From Shewanella sp. MR-4 (GTDB lineage Bacteria; Pseudomonadota; Gammaproteobacteria; Enterobacterales; Shewanellaceae), in assembly GCF_000014685.1 (NCBI RefSeq), contig NC_008321.1, positions 4,151,001 to 4,215,000 on the forward strand: a stretch of DNA of 64,000 nt, read 5' to 3'. Shown piece by piece: positions 37,226 to 46,762 of the stretch (its first letter is position 1; every line of letters begins with the position of its first letter). The position numbers and the translations under genes were made by a program. The notes under the pieces are model-generated. The model searched no databases. It was given only the letters and a program-made list of their open reading frames with translations, and was not told where the DNA came from.

Positions 37226-38160
37226 TAGCGTGCTCCTTTGCTAGTTGCATTATGGCCACCCACGGTTTGGGTGACTTGTTCCATTCCTTCGAAGAATCCT
37301 TCGAGTTTTGCCATTTCCGCGGGGACAACCGACACTTGCGAATCGTTGAGAATTTTCCCGACCTGAGCAATAAACTGCTCTTTTAACAGCATATTCATCG
37401 CATCGTTACCGCCATTGACCGCTAACGCTTGGGAAATCATCGCCATGCCTTCGGACTTTGCTTTAGCGATAATGGCAATCTCTTGCCCCGTACCTTTAGC
37501 TTCGTTGATACGCTTCTGTTTTTGGCCTTCAGAAATGTTAATCGCCTCTTGGCGCTCACCCTCTGACATATTGATCATCGCGGCCTTTTCGGCATTGGCC
37601 AAGGTGATTTCGGCGCGCTTACGGCGCTCGGCTTCCATTTGTTTTTCAAGGGTATGGATTACATGGCGCGATGGCGTGATATTACGGATCTCATAGCGTA
37701 ACACTTTGATCCCCCAAGGCTCAGACGCCTTATCAATCTCGCGCACTATGGATTCGTTTAAGCGATCACGCTCGGAAAAGGTCTCACTGAGGGTGAGCTT
37801 ACCGATTTCAGAACGCATAGTGGTCTGTGCCAAATTCACGGCAGCTTTGCGATAGTTTTCAATACCGTAGCTCGCTAATTTGCCATCCATGACCTTGAGA
37901 TACACTAAGCCGTCCACTTCAAGCTGGGTGTTATCCTTTGAGATACAGCTTTGTGGCGGCACATCGAGCACTTGCTCACGGGTATCGTGTTTATATGCGA
38001 CGCGATCGAAGAAAGGGATTAAGAAGTGGAATCCCGGTTGCAGTACGGTACGGAATTTCCCCAAACGCTCAATGACATGCACCTCACGCATCGGCACTAT
38101 CAACATCAGCTTATAGAGAATAAACAAGACAAATAAAATGACTAAGGTAAACACAAACAT
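37225..38160 (-). CDS. SPFH/band-7 membrane protein (first of two)
   Basis: 311 residues, with the same layout as the next gene: transmembrane helix at 2-19, SPFH domain with MREVHVIERLGKFRTVLQPG and LSETFSERDRLNESIVREID, then the coiled coil EKAAMINMSEGERQEAINIS. The C-terminus differs (GGHNATSKGAR). The two SPFH proteins are clearly paralogues and probably co-assemble, like HflK/HflC. Starts 11 bp after the NfeD-like gene. Confidence 0.92.
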   Translation of the reverse strand: MFVFTLVILFVLFILYKLMLIVPMREVHVIERLGKFRTVLQPGFHFLIPFFDRVAYKHDTREQVLDVPPQSCISKDNTQLEVDGLVYLKVMDGKLASYGIENYRKAAVNLAQTTMRSEIGKLTLSETFSERDRLNESIVREIDKASEPWGIKVLRYEIRNITPSRHVIHTLEKQMEAERRKRAEITLANAEKAAMINMSEGERQEAINISEGQKQKRINEAKGTGQEIAIIAKAKSEGMAMISQALAVNGGNDAMNMLLKEQFIAQVGKILNDSQVSVVPAEMAKLEGFFEGMEQVTQTVGGHNATSKGAR

Positions 38161-38171
38161 AGACTCATCCT

Positions 38172-38642
38172 TTAGTTTTGAGACGTTGCCTGCTCAACAG
38201 GCTCAACCACTAGGGCAATGTTTTCACGGCAGATAATCCTGACCTCAGTGCCCGCAGCAATGATACTACCATCCCCCAATGCGGGCCATTCGCTCCCTTG
38301 GAACTCGACTCTTCCTGTCGTTTGTCCTGGACCTATGGTTTGTTTAACACGGGCGATTTGATTGTAGATATCAAGTTCTTCATCGGTGTTATCCACATGG
38401 GAATCACCACCAACCAATTTTTGAGTGACTTGCCGAAAGGCGAGTAATAAGACGATGGCGGAAATAAACCAAAGTGTCAGGCTTTGAACCACACCTTCCA
38501 CTAAGCCAATCCATAAGGCGCCAGCCACCACTAAGCAGGCGGCGCCGAGTAGCACGACAATACCTCCAGGTATCACCAGCTCGGCTAACATCAAGATAAT
38601 CCCGATAATAGACCAAACTAAAATCAGATTCGAAAACTCCAT
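38172..38642 (-). CDS. NfeD-like membrane protein
   Basis: 156 residues starting at ATG 38642, which has AGGGGGG 5 bp upstream; the frame continues further but without a ribosome site. Three or four hydrophobic segments (LVWSIIGIILMLAELVIPGG, VVLLGAACLVVAGALWIGLV, SLTLWFISAIVLLLAF), then a soluble OB-fold NfeD domain with GRVEFQGSEWPALGDGSIIA near residues 108-130. NfeD proteins are the standard partners of SPFH proteins; gene pairing here supports the call. Confidence 0.93.
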   Translation of the reverse strand: MEFSNLILVWSIIGIILMLAELVIPGGIVVLLGAACLVVAGALWIGLVEGVVQSLTLWFISAIVLLLAFRQVTQKLVGGDSHVDNTDEELDIYNQIARVKQTIGPGQTTGRVEFQGSEWPALGDGSIIAAGTEVRIICRENIALVVEPVEQATSQN

Positions 38643-39129
38643 ATTCCCCCCTGAAATGAGAGCATCCTGTGCTGCACTATAGCAGCAGAGTGACAGATAT
38701 GCGACATAATATGTCATAAATTTATACGCCGATTTAAAAAGCACGGCAAGACAATTAACTTGGGAAAATGAGGGGATGAATTGACTCGCGGCAAAATATC
38801 GACCCGAGTTGTTCTAAAATTAAGCACAATCAATTCAAAAAGTTAGCTCACAATATCATCAAAAATGTATCTTGAAATAAAATAACCACTAAAAATCAAT
38901 AAATTAAACATCTTAAAACCCACAATTTGATTATGTGATTTTCACAACAACATTCGATAAAAAACTTTGAATAATTGTAAATTTTTGCATATATTGCCCG
39001 CACTTTTTACCTTGCCCTCAGCCAGAACCTATACAAGCCGCTCCACCCTAGCCGTTTGTAGGTTCAGCCCTCTGAGCAGGAACTGAGTACAACTTTATTT
39101 AGCGTCTACCCCTACAACAGGAAATAACA
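38643..39129. other. Divergent promoter region, NfeD operon / Tsx-like gene
   Basis: 487 bp, very AT-rich at 38815-38990. Should contain promoters in both directions. A dyad TGTGATTTTCACA at 38934-38946 looks like a cAMP-receptor half-site pair but has a 3-bp instead of a 6-bp spacer, so I do not call it a CRP site. No coding sequence seen. Confidence 0.5.
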
Positions 39130-39882
39130 ATGAAAAAGACATGCCTATGTCTAGCATTAATGCTTTCACCTCAAGCATTTGCTGGTGACTTAGTACAGTG
39201 GTGGGATTTCAGTGCAACCGCCCTTTATGGCGAAGACTACGACTTGGCTCCTTCGGACAAGCAAACGACAGTCACACTCGAAACCGCTGGTGCATGGAAA
39301 TACGGTGATTGGTTTGCCTTCCAAGATTTTATCTACTTCAAAGGCGACCACACGGGCATGGATAGCACCACCTACGGAGAGATTTCACCTCGCTTTAGCG
39401 CGAGCAAAATCCTCGGCGAAAAAATTGCGTTCGGCCCTATTACCGATCTTTCATTAGCCCTTACCTACGAAGAAGGTGAAGGCCCTGTGCATAGCTTGCT
39501 CTATGGTTTAGGGGTCGATGTTGCCGTACCTTACTTTACCTACCTTAACTTCAACACTTATCGTCGCGATGCAATGAGCTCAGGCAATATCAGTGATGGC
39601 TGGCAGTTCACCCCAGTCTTCAGAATCGATATCCCTGTAGGTTCGGCCAATATCGTGCTCGATGGCTTTATCGATTGGGTATTTGCAACGGATAACAGTG
39701 GTTATGAAGAGAACTTCCACTTCAACCCTCAGCTGAAATACGATTTAGGTAAGAGCCTATTTGGTGATCACAAGGCAAATAAACTGCTTGTGGGTATCGA
39801 GTACGATCTGTGGACCAACAAATACGGCGTGAAGGGTGTCGACCAAGACACTTATTCTGTCATTGCTCAGTACCACTTCTAA
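39130..39882 (+). CDS. Outer-membrane nucleoside channel, Tsx-like
   Basis: 250 residues with signal peptide (CLALMLSPQAFAGDL, cleaved after AFA) and a beta-barrel ending in the aromatic VIAQYHF. Start LVQWWDFSATALYGEDYDL, with KYGDWFAFQDFIYFKG and GVDVAVPYFTYLNFNTYRR, is typical of the Tsx/OmpK family of nucleoside-specific channels. It faces the uridine phosphorylase gene and shares a terminator with it, which fits uptake of nucleosides followed by phosphorolysis. AGGAAA 7 bp before the ATG. Confidence 0.88.
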   Translation: MKKTCLCLALMLSPQAFAGDLVQWWDFSATALYGEDYDLAPSDKQTTVTLETAGAWKYGDWFAFQDFIYFKGDHTGMDSTTYGEISPRFSASKILGEKIAFGPITDLSLALTYEEGEGPVHSLLYGLGVDVAVPYFTYLNFNTYRRDAMSSGNISDGWQFTPVFRIDIPVGSANIVLDGFIDWVFATDNSGYEENFHFNPQLKYDLGKSLFGDHKANKLLVGIEYDLWTNKYGVKGVDQDTYSVIAQYHF

Positions 39883-39920
39883 TCTAAGTGATACAGCCCG
39901 CCTTAGCGGATACAGCGAAT

Positions 39921-39948
39921 AAAAAAGGTGCCCTAGGCACCTTTTTTA
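39921..39948. terminator. Bidirectional terminator between tsx-like gene and udp
   Basis: AAAAAAGGTGCC / GGCACCTTTTTT around CTA; works for both convergent genes. Confidence 0.9.
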
Positions 39949-39994
39949 TTATTACACAAGCAACACTCGCTTTGCAGGGGAGCGTGTCGTCGAA

Positions 39995-40753
39995 TTAAGC
40001 CAGTAGCTTCTTAGCGGCAGCCACGACGATAGAAACAGCACTGACTTCAGTTTGCTTCATTGTCGCTTCGTTCGGGATTTCCTGTTGAGTGCGGTTTACG
40101 ATAACGCCAGCCACACACGCCGCACGCCAACCTTGAGTCGCACACATAGTGAATAGGGTCGCAGATTCCATTTCATAGTTCAGCACGCCCATATCCTGCC
40201 ACTCTTTCATTGAGCCAGCGAAACGACGGGTCACACGGCCAGTCACAGTGTCATAGCGCTCTTGGCCTGGGTAGAAGGTATCAGAAGATGCGGTAACGCC
40301 GATATGAGGCTCTACGCCCGCATCGCGGCACGCAGCAACCATAGCAGTGGTACATTCGAAGTTAGCAACCGCTGGGAACTCCATAGGTGCAAAATGTAAG
40401 CTCGCGCCATCTAAACGCACTGACGCTTGAGTCACAATCACATCACCCACATTTACATGGGGTTGAATCGCACCTGTGGTACCAACACGCAGGAAGGTAT
40501 TCACACCTAATTGCGCTAACTCTTCAACTGCAATCGACGTTGATGGACCACCGATACCGGTAGAGCAAATCACCACTGGCTTACCGTCAGCATACGCTAA
40601 GTAGCTGGTGTACTCGCGGTGGCTTGCAAGGAATGTGGCATTATCCATTAACTCGGCAATACGTTTTACACGCTCAGGATCGCCGGGCACAATCGCCAAA
40701 GTGGCACCATCGAGCATCGCTTTGGTCAAACCTAAGTGAAATACATCAGCCAT
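39995..40753 (-). CDS. udp: Uridine phosphorylase
   Basis: 252 residues; uridine + phosphate to uracil + ribose 1-phosphate. Start at 40753 (MADVFHLGL) chosen for the AAGGGG box 9 bp upstream and its match to E. coli Udp (253 residues); the frame continues to 40771. Motifs: AIVPGDPERVKRIAELMD, ICSTGIGGPSTSIAVEEL, FLRVGTTGAIQPHVNVGDVI and NYEMESATLFTMCA, which form the phosphate- and ribose-binding site. E. coli udp is controlled by CRP and CytR; two TTGATCACA boxes lie upstream here. Confidence 0.97.
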   Translation of the reverse strand: MADVFHLGLTKAMLDGATLAIVPGDPERVKRIAELMDNATFLASHREYTSYLAYADGKPVVICSTGIGGPSTSIAVEELAQLGVNTFLRVGTTGAIQPHVNVGDVIVTQASVRLDGASLHFAPMEFPAVANFECTTAMVAACRDAGVEPHIGVTASSDTFYPGQERYDTVTGRVTRRFAGSMKEWQDMGVLNYEMESATLFTMCATQGWRAACVAGVIVNRTQQEIPNEATMKQTEVSAVSIVVAAAKKLLA

Positions 40754-41165
40754 CGTGAAAACCCCTTTCATTTTTGATAATAAAATTCTTATAAAATCGA
40801 CTTTAACCTAGTATCGAAGCGGTGAAGGTTAACTTGATCACAGAATTATCGGCAAGAAGAATTGTTCATTCGTAATGTAATTACCAAACCTATTACAGCT
40901 TGATCACAAAGATAGCAAATCTGTGATGTTTCTGTAGGCACTCGTCAATCAGGTGAAATTAAGTGTGAGCCAGATCTAACTCACTCGCCACACCGAGCAA
41001 TATAAAAGATATAGGTTGTTGATTTATATAAAATTTGCTGAAATCACCCTTTAGTATTAATCTGTAGGAGGATAAATATTGATCCAAATCACGTTTCATC
41101 ATTGTGCCTAAGGTTAGGGTTAACACGAGACCAAAGCACGATAAAAGACGACAAGGAGAACGCCA
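40754..41165. promoter_or_regulatory. Divergent regulatory region udp / DUF465 gene
   Basis: 412 bp. It contains two exact copies of TTGATCACA (40834-40842 and 40900-40908, 66 bp apart), each carrying a perfect GATCACA CRP half-site, placed 80-155 bp before the udp start. Nearer the other gene, TTGATCCAAATCAC at 41079-41092 matches the FNR box TTGAT-N4-ATCAA in nine of ten positions, 74 bp before the DUF465 start. No coding sequence seen. Confidence 0.45.
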
Positions 41166-41378
41166 ATGTTTCCAGAATATCGAGATCTCATTACCACTTT
41201 AAAGACTCAAGATGCTCATTTTCAACGTAAATTCAACGAGCACAATCAATTAGATGAAGAAATCAAGCAACTGGAAAAACGCGTTGGCAGTGATTTCAAT
41301 CCCACAGTGAAAGAACTCAAGAGCAAAAAACTGCATTTAAAAGAAGAGATCTATCAAATTCTCAAATCCCACAATTAA
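41166..41378 (+). CDS. DUF465/YdcH-family small protein
   Basis: 70 residues, almost entirely a two-helix hairpin/coiled coil: FPEYRDLITTLKTQDAHFQR (family N-terminal motif), HNQLDEEIKQLEKR and KELKSKKLHLKEEIYQILKS. This is the DUF465 pattern (E. coli YdcH). Function unknown. Start preceded by AAGGAG 8 bp upstream. An FNR-like box upstream may link it to oxygen control. Confidence 0.93.
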   Translation: MFPEYRDLITTLKTQDAHFQRKFNEHNQLDEEIKQLEKRVGSDFNPTVKELKSKKLHLKEEIYQILKSHN

Positions 41379-41397
41379 GTGGTGACGCCAAAAACGA

Positions 41398-41419
41398 AGG
41401 GCGCCTAAGCGCCCTTTTT
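41398..41419. terminator. Bidirectional terminator, DUF465 gene / decarboxylase
   Basis: Stem AGGGCGC / GCGCCCT with loop CTAA followed by TTTT; lies 20 bp after the DUF465 stop and 19 bp after the decarboxylase stop on the other strand. Confidence 0.85.
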
Positions 41420-41437
41420 GTTGCCTTGCGGCCAAGA

Positions 41438-42613
41438 TTACAGGTAGTAATCCTTCAGAGGTGGGAAACCGTTAAAGCACACCGCTGAATAAGTGGTGGT
41501 GTAAGCACCGGCGGTTAACCAGTACATACGGTCTCCAATCGCGAGGTCATTCGGCAGACCATAGCTGTAGTGTTCGTACATGATGTCGGCGCTATCGCAG
41601 GTCGGGCCGGCGATAACACATTTGTCCAACTCACCTTGTTTGTGGGTGAAGATTGGGAATTTAATCGCCTCATCCATGGTTTCGATTAAACCAGAGAACT
41701 TACCCACATCGGTAAATACCCAACGCTCTAATGCGGTGTAGGATTTCTTACTGATCAGCACCACCTCAGACACCAACACACCAGCGTTAGAGATCAGCGA
41801 GCGACCCGGCTCCAGAATGATCTGTGGCAAATCATCACCAAAATCTTCCTTCAGGAAGTGAGTGATTTGCTCAGCATACACACCCAGTTGATTGGTTTTG
41901 TCGATATAGTTAGCTGGGAAGCCACCACCCATGTTGATCATCTTCAGGACGATGTTGTGCTCATCACGCAAACGATCGAAGATGCTCTTCACTTTACCAA
42001 TCGCCGAATCCCAAGCACCGATATCACGTTGCTGTGAACCCACGTGGAATGAAATACCAAAGGGCTCTAAGCCTAATTCCTTCGCCAGAACTAACAGCTC
42101 ATAAGCCATCTCATTTTGGCAACCAAACTTACGAGACAGTGGCCAATCGGCGGTGTCCGTGCCTTCGGTCAGGATGCGCACATAAATGCGTGAACCTGGT
42201 GCTTCTTCGGCGATCATACGTAAGTCAGCTTCAGAATCCGATGCATACATACGCACACCACGCTCATAAAATGCACGCACATCTTGACGCTTTTTGATGG
42301 TATTGCCATAGCTCACGCGGTCAGGCGTTACGCCCACGTTAGTGACCATATCTAATTCATAAATCGACGCAATATCGAAGTTTGACCCTTTGTTTTTCAA
42401 TAACGTCAGGATCTCAGCCGCAGGGTTTGCCTTAACTGCATAATAAACATCGGCATAAGGAAAACTATTAACCATGTCATCGTATTGTTTCGCAATGATA
42501 CTGGTATCAATCACCACGAACGGGGTCGCTTTATCTTTGGCAAACTCTTCAATACGTTTGAAGGTTTCAGCATCATAATAGTCAGCAACATCAATAGATT
42601 GAAATTGGCTCAT
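41438..42613 (-). CDS. Ornithine decarboxylase, alanine racemase fold (fold III)
   Basis: 391-residue PLP enzyme making putrescine from ornithine (family members may also use lysine). PLP lysine in YYAVKANPAAEI near residue 62; FGISFHVGSQQRD near 180; glycine loop MINMGGGFPANYID near 228; EPGRSLISNAG near 264; catalytic cysteine in AGPTCDSADIMYEH near 340. This is the eukaryotic-like/pseudomonad SpeC type, unrelated to the 700-residue E. coli SpeC/SpeF. AAGGAG 11 bp before the start. Monocistronic. Substrate choice between ornithine and lysine is not settled by sequence alone. Confidence 0.93.
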   Translation of the reverse strand: MSQFQSIDVADYYDAETFKRIEEFAKDKATPFVVIDTSIIAKQYDDMVNSFPYADVYYAVKANPAAEILTLLKNKGSNFDIASIYELDMVTNVGVTPDRVSYGNTIKKRQDVRAFYERGVRMYASDSEADLRMIAEEAPGSRIYVRILTEGTDTADWPLSRKFGCQNEMAYELLVLAKELGLEPFGISFHVGSQQRDIGAWDSAIGKVKSIFDRLRDEHNIVLKMINMGGGFPANYIDKTNQLGVYAEQITHFLKEDFGDDLPQIILEPGRSLISNAGVLVSEVVLISKKSYTALERWVFTDVGKFSGLIETMDEAIKFPIFTHKQGELDKCVIAGPTCDSADIMYEHYSYGLPNDLAIGDRMYWLTAGAYTTTYSAVCFNGFPPLKDYYL

Positions 42614-43029
42614 TGGGCCAGAGTCTCCTTTGGGTCAAATGGTAAAAGATTCGCTATCTGTCTTAAAAAACGTGCGCAGTAAACGCTATTTTTTTATTTA
42701 ACGCAACGAATTTTTATGCTTAATAACTAACTTTTTATTCCATGAAATTTTAAGCGGTGACAAACATAAAAAAACTGCTATCAAAACAGATAATTATGCA
42801 CAAGAGCACAACAGAGAATATTGACGTTTTTGAGGTAGGAAAAATGAATTTTTTACGACGGCAACTCAAGCTTATGCAGCTAAGGATGATCTGAGGAAAA
42901 ATACTGAGTAACACTCGTCGGCCGAATAGCGATTCAAGCTCAATCCGCACGAGCCAAAAATCACCACTCTAAAGCGAGATCAAATCAGCTGAGGGGAAAG
43001 TCCCCTCAACATTGATCCCAAAGTACAGA
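42614..43029. other. Intergenic region upstream of the decarboxylase
   Basis: 416 bp, AT-rich. Contains the decarboxylase promoter area and, at 42991-43007, a 7-bp stem GAGGGGA / TCCCCTC close to the end of the thioredoxin-like gene, without a T run. Nothing else recognised. Confidence 0.5.
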
Positions 43030-43509
43030 CTATTGCGACTCGTTTAGTTTCGCTAAGGCTTGGCTTAAGGCTTCACTCGAATCGAAGTAGGCGATGTCCT
43101 GAATATTGCGGTGGTCCAGTAAAATCATCGTCGCCATATCTTTAGTATCGGGTAACAGGCGGCTGATCTCGCCTTCCCTGTCTAACCCAATGGCAAAGGG
43201 CAACTCCTGCATTTGCGGCACGGCGACAAATTTGGCGATCAACGATGGCATGCCACTGATATCCGCCACATAGACTAAATGCGGTGGAAACTTATCTCCC
43301 GCGAGTGGTGTAAGCGTTTCTTTAATAATATCGCCGCCTTTCATACTGCGGCTAAAGAGCACGACTTTGGTTTCGTCAGTCACACTGACCGCTTGCTCAT
43401 TTTGATCCTGCAATGAAATAGGATTGATCGCATCCCCGGCAACATAACTCGCCGCCAAGGCCATCATGGGAGTGAAAAGGAAGGACAGACACAACAACAG
43501 CTTTCTCAT
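43030..43509 (-). CDS. Periplasmic thioredoxin-like protein (YtfJ-like)
   Basis: 159 residues with a signal peptide (MRKLLLCLSFLFTPMMALAA, cleaved near AAS). The rest follows a thioredoxin-like pattern (ISLQDQNEQAVSVTDETKVV, PFAIGLDREGEISRLLPDTK, ATMILLDHRNIQDIAYFD) but has no CxxC motif, so it cannot be a disulfide oxidoreductase of the usual kind. Layout is like E. coli YtfJ. An alternative GTG start lies at 43515. Single gene, divergent from mscS. Function unknown. Confidence 0.7.
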   Translation of the reverse strand: MRKLLLCLSFLFTPMMALAASYVAGDAINPISLQDQNEQAVSVTDETKVVLFSRSMKGGDIIKETLTPLAGDKFPPHLVYVADISGMPSLIAKFVAVPQMQELPFAIGLDREGEISRLLPDTKDMATMILLDHRNIQDIAYFDSSEALSQALAKLNESQ

Positions 43510-43677
43510 AAACACTTAACTCCATTTTTGATACGGGCAATAGCATACCCGAGTCTCACAACCGGCTCATTTAATCCGAGCCATTACATGATACGCTTCA
43601 CAATGCATGGCGAATACGCCTTTCAAAGCAATTGTACGTTATACTAGGGCGGTTAAATTTATTGTAAGGATATCATT

Positions 43678-44514
43678 ATGATAACACCGGGACTCGATCA
43701 AGAATTGCAGCAACTCCAAGGCGTTTACCAGCTGATCACCGAGTTTTTAGTCAATTATAGTTTCCAATTAATCGGTGCGGCGCTGGTCTTTTTATTGGGT
43801 CTGTGGGTCGCCAGCAAAGTCTCGCGCTTAGTCGCCAAGCAGTGCGAAAAGCATCACATCGACATCACCCTGAGTAACTTTGTCAGCAATCTGATCCGTA
43901 TCCTAATCATTGTCATGGTGGGTATTATTGCCCTAGGCAAGATAGGCATTAGCGTCACGCCCATGGTGGCAGCGATTGGTGCCGCCTCCCTCGGCGCGGG
44001 TTTAGCCCTACAGGGCATGCTGTCGAACTATGCTGCTGGGGTCACCATTATTGTGACTCGCCCTTTTGTGGTCGGAAATACCATCGAAATCAAAGGTGAA
44101 AGCGGTGTCGTCACGCGGATTAATTTGGGAATGACGATTTTAACCAATGAGGAAGGCGAGCAAATTAGCATTCCCAACAAGCACATCGTTGGTGAGATCT
44201 TGCATAACTCCTTCGGTAATAAGCTGGTCGAAACCCAATTTAATCTGAGTTATAACAACGACCCTGAAGCGGCGATAAGCCTAATCACAGAGCTGCTGAG
44301 CCAAAACCCCAATGTCAGTCAGGACACTACACCAAATATTGGTATCAATGGTTTTAATGCCATCGGCATCGAGATTGGTGTGCGTTACTGGGTACCGACA
44401 CAAAGTTACTTTCAGCATAAATACAAGATAAATATGGCCATTTATAACGCCCTCAAACAGGCTGGTATCGAAATGGCTTGCCCAGTGCGAGAAATTCATT
44501 TGCAAGAAAAGTAA
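43678..44514 (+). CDS. mscS: Small-conductance mechanosensitive channel MscS
   Basis: 278 residues (E. coli 286). Three transmembrane helices: about 20-50, 65-85 and the pore helix at 95-125 (MVAAIGAASLGAGLALQGML) with its characteristic Gly/Ala packing surface; then the beta domain (TIIVTRPFVVGNTIEIKGES, ISIPNKHIVGEIL) and C-terminal alpha/beta domain. Protects against hypo-osmotic shock. AAGGATATC precedes the ATG. Confidence 0.95.
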   Translation: MITPGLDQELQQLQGVYQLITEFLVNYSFQLIGAALVFLLGLWVASKVSRLVAKQCEKHHIDITLSNFVSNLIRILIIVMVGIIALGKIGISVTPMVAAIGAASLGAGLALQGMLSNYAAGVTIIVTRPFVVGNTIEIKGESGVVTRINLGMTILTNEEGEQISIPNKHIVGEILHNSFGNKLVETQFNLSYNNDPEAAISLITELLSQNPNVSQDTTPNIGINGFNAIGIEIGVRYWVPTQSYFQHKYKINMAIYNALKQAGIEMACPVREIHLQEK

Positions 44515-44631
44515 GCGCCTCCATCGAGGCGAATGACTTCAAACATTCGCCTCATCTAACACAGTTAACTTGCAATTTTTTCGGGATGCGCGTTTACTGT
44601 GCGGCCCAAATATCGATAGTGACGGATTACT

Positions 44632-46170
44632 ATGTTGTTGATACTTATCATTATAGCCTTTGTCGTTCTGTTTATTTTTTTTGCCAAATACCAAAAAAAG
44701 AAAATACAAGCCGAAGCGCTTGCCGCGGGTGAGCCCTCGGCGCTACTCAATCACGGACTCACATTAATCAATCAGGGCAAAATCAACTCAGGCCTAGACT
44801 ATATTCAGCAGGCCGTAGATAAAGGCTTTGCCGTGGCCGCCATTGCTATGGCCGAGTTGTATTCGGGTCGATTCCAACAAGTCCCCGCCGATCCCAAGGC
44901 ATCTGAATATTGGTATCGCAAAGCCGCCGAGATCGATCCGCAATTTTTACCCATGATCACCCTAACTAGCTTGGTCGCCTCTGAGGCGCAAACACCCGAG
45001 CAGTTACGCGAACAGGTAGAACAACTCAAAGCCAGTGCTGAAGCGGGGCAAGTCGAGTTTCAATATGAGCTCGCCTATTTGTATCTCAGACAACCCTTTC
45101 TCGATCCCGATGCAAGCCAAGCAATTTACTGGTTCGAAAAGGCTGCCGCCCAAGGAAACCAAGATGCCTATTACCACTTAGGTACACTCTACTGGCACGA
45201 TGAACGTGTCACGCCCGACTATAGCAAAGCGCGGGAATACTTTGAGAAAGCCGTCGCCGCCGGTGATGAACTCGCAAAAGATAACCTAGGCCATATGCTG
45301 GCCGCAGGCCAAGGCGGCCCTAAGGATCTCGTCCGTGCCGAAGCCCTACTCAGCGAATATGCCGTAGAAAATGATTTTCGCCAGTATTACCTAGGCAAAC
45401 GTTTCCTCTATGGTGAAGATTTTGCCGTCGACTACGGTAAAGCCCGCCACTGGTTAGAAAAATCCTGCACCGCTGACAATGTTTTTGCCAAGTTAGCGCT
45501 GGCACACCTTAAACTACTCGACCCACAAACGGATAATGACTACCAGCAGGCAAGAACAGAATTCGAGACGCTAGCGTCCCAGTGGCAAGAAGAAGCCCTA
45601 TTCGGCCTAGGTAAAATCTATGAAGAAGGCTTAGGCGTCTCGCGCCAACCGATTAAAGCCTTAATGTATTACCAACTGGCGGCTATGAGCCATATCAGTG
45701 ACTATCAAGACGCATATGAGAAGCTCAGTAAGCGCTTAGGTACCCTAGAGATCCGCGAAGCCCAAAGCCTGTGTAATAACTTTCTGCATCAACATCCTAT
45801 CCCCAATGAGCAGCAAGCTTATTACTACCTTAACCAAGCAGAAATCTACCGCAAGGGTGAGCATCCGAGCCGCGAAGCGTTGCAAACCGCAGAGACTTGG
45901 TACCGTAAAGCTGCCGACTTGGGCAGCCAAGATGGTATGCAAGCCCTCGTTGATATCAACCGCCATGAGTCGATTGATAAACCGGTTCAGACATATATTT
46001 GGTCGAGCATATTACTGCGCAACTTTGGCAAATACGGGATGAATAGCGATCAGCTTTTGTATCAACAACAAGTCCTGCCGCGCTTAACAGAGTCCGAGTT
46101 GTTGTATGCCCAAGATGAAATCGAGAGAATTGAAGTCCAACTAGCGCCTTACTTACAGAGCAACGAATAA
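44632..46170 (+). CDS. Sel1-repeat (TPR-like) membrane-anchored protein
   Basis: 512 residues. N-terminal transmembrane anchor (LLILIIIAFVVLFIFFAKY), then at least eight Sel1-type repeats, for example ASQAIYWFEKAAAQGNQDAY, YSKAREYFEKAVAAGDELAK, YGKARHWLEKSCTADNVFAK and QPIKALMYYQLAAMSHISDY. Sel1 arrays are protein-binding scaffolds used in envelope signalling. No catalytic domain. Follows mscS after 117 bp; partner unknown. Confidence 0.88.
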   Translation: MLLILIIIAFVVLFIFFAKYQKKKIQAEALAAGEPSALLNHGLTLINQGKINSGLDYIQQAVDKGFAVAAIAMAELYSGRFQQVPADPKASEYWYRKAAEIDPQFLPMITLTSLVASEAQTPEQLREQVEQLKASAEAGQVEFQYELAYLYLRQPFLDPDASQAIYWFEKAAAQGNQDAYYHLGTLYWHDERVTPDYSKAREYFEKAVAAGDELAKDNLGHMLAAGQGGPKDLVRAEALLSEYAVENDFRQYYLGKRFLYGEDFAVDYGKARHWLEKSCTADNVFAKLALAHLKLLDPQTDNDYQQARTEFETLASQWQEEALFGLGKIYEEGLGVSRQPIKALMYYQLAAMSHISDYQDAYEKLSKRLGTLEIREAQSLCNNFLHQHPIPNEQQAYYYLNQAEIYRKGEHPSREALQTAETWYRKAADLGSQDGMQALVDINRHESIDKPVQTYIWSSILLRNFGKYGMNSDQLLYQQQVLPRLTESELLYAQDEIERIEVQLAPYLQSNE

Positions 46171-46189
46171 GGATAAACTGCTGAATGCT

Positions 46190-46215
46190 AGGGTTTGGCC
46201 GCTTAGCCAAACCCT
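46190..46215 (+). terminator. Probable terminator of the Sel1-repeat gene
   Basis: 10-bp stem AGGGTTTGGC / GCCAAACCCT with loop CGCTTA followed by CTTCTT, 20 bp after the stop. A second hairpin (CCACGG ... CCGTGG) follows without a T run. Confidence 0.65.
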
Positions 46216-46762
46216 CTTCTTAAAAACCACGGCTTAAACCGTGGCTTGGGTCAAATGCCGCAGCAATGTCGCCAGCCTTGGCGCTTCTTCTCCGCGAAAG
46301 TGAATAAAGCACGGCGGGTTATTATTAACTTAGCCGCTGCGTTAAAAAAATTAGAAATCAGCCGCCCTTATCAACGCCTAGCAGCCCCGCCCTCACACAG
46401 CGAAAATGGAGCAAAATCATTTCGACTGGCTACTTTAGAGATCGCAAATTTTACAAAATGTTAACTCGATCACTATCATTTTTTCGTCCTCTCCGACCTA
46501 AATCCCTAGCTGCGGCACAACAAGCTAATTTAGCAATAAAAACAAATCTTTGTTTTTGAAAATGTAAATTCCCACCCAATTCAATCCATCGTCAGTCAAT
46601 TAGATTTTTATCAATGAAATTTTTATCAATTAGATTTTTTTAATGAAAGTGATACACCTCAAATAAACATCCCATCAGCTTTGATAAATTTATTCACAAG
46701 GTGGAAGCAATAGCCACATTCCACCAACAAAGTCATGTGAATGACACTTAAGAAAGGATGAG
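46216..46762 (+). promoter_or_regulatory. Promoter region of the octaheme cytochrome operon
   Basis: About 550 bp, AT-rich towards the 3' end. It contains direct repeats of TCAATTAGATTTTT (46597 onward and 46628 onward) and the element AGTGATACACCTCAAA at 46648-46663, which fits a CRP site (AGTGA-N6-TCAAA, eight of ten positions). The first 13 bases of that element recur exactly at 54936-54948 before the ttrR-like gene. Start codon of the first gene follows 100 bp later. No coding sequence seen. Confidence 0.5.

Noticed and set aside
38934..38946. TGTGATTTTCACA as CRP site
   Set aside because: The half-sites are separated by 3 bp rather than 6, so it does not fit the CRP consensus.
46224..46245. 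Hairpin CCACGG/CCGTGG after the Sel1-repeat gene as a terminator
   Set aside because: No T run follows; the preceding hairpin at 46190-46215 is the better candidate.
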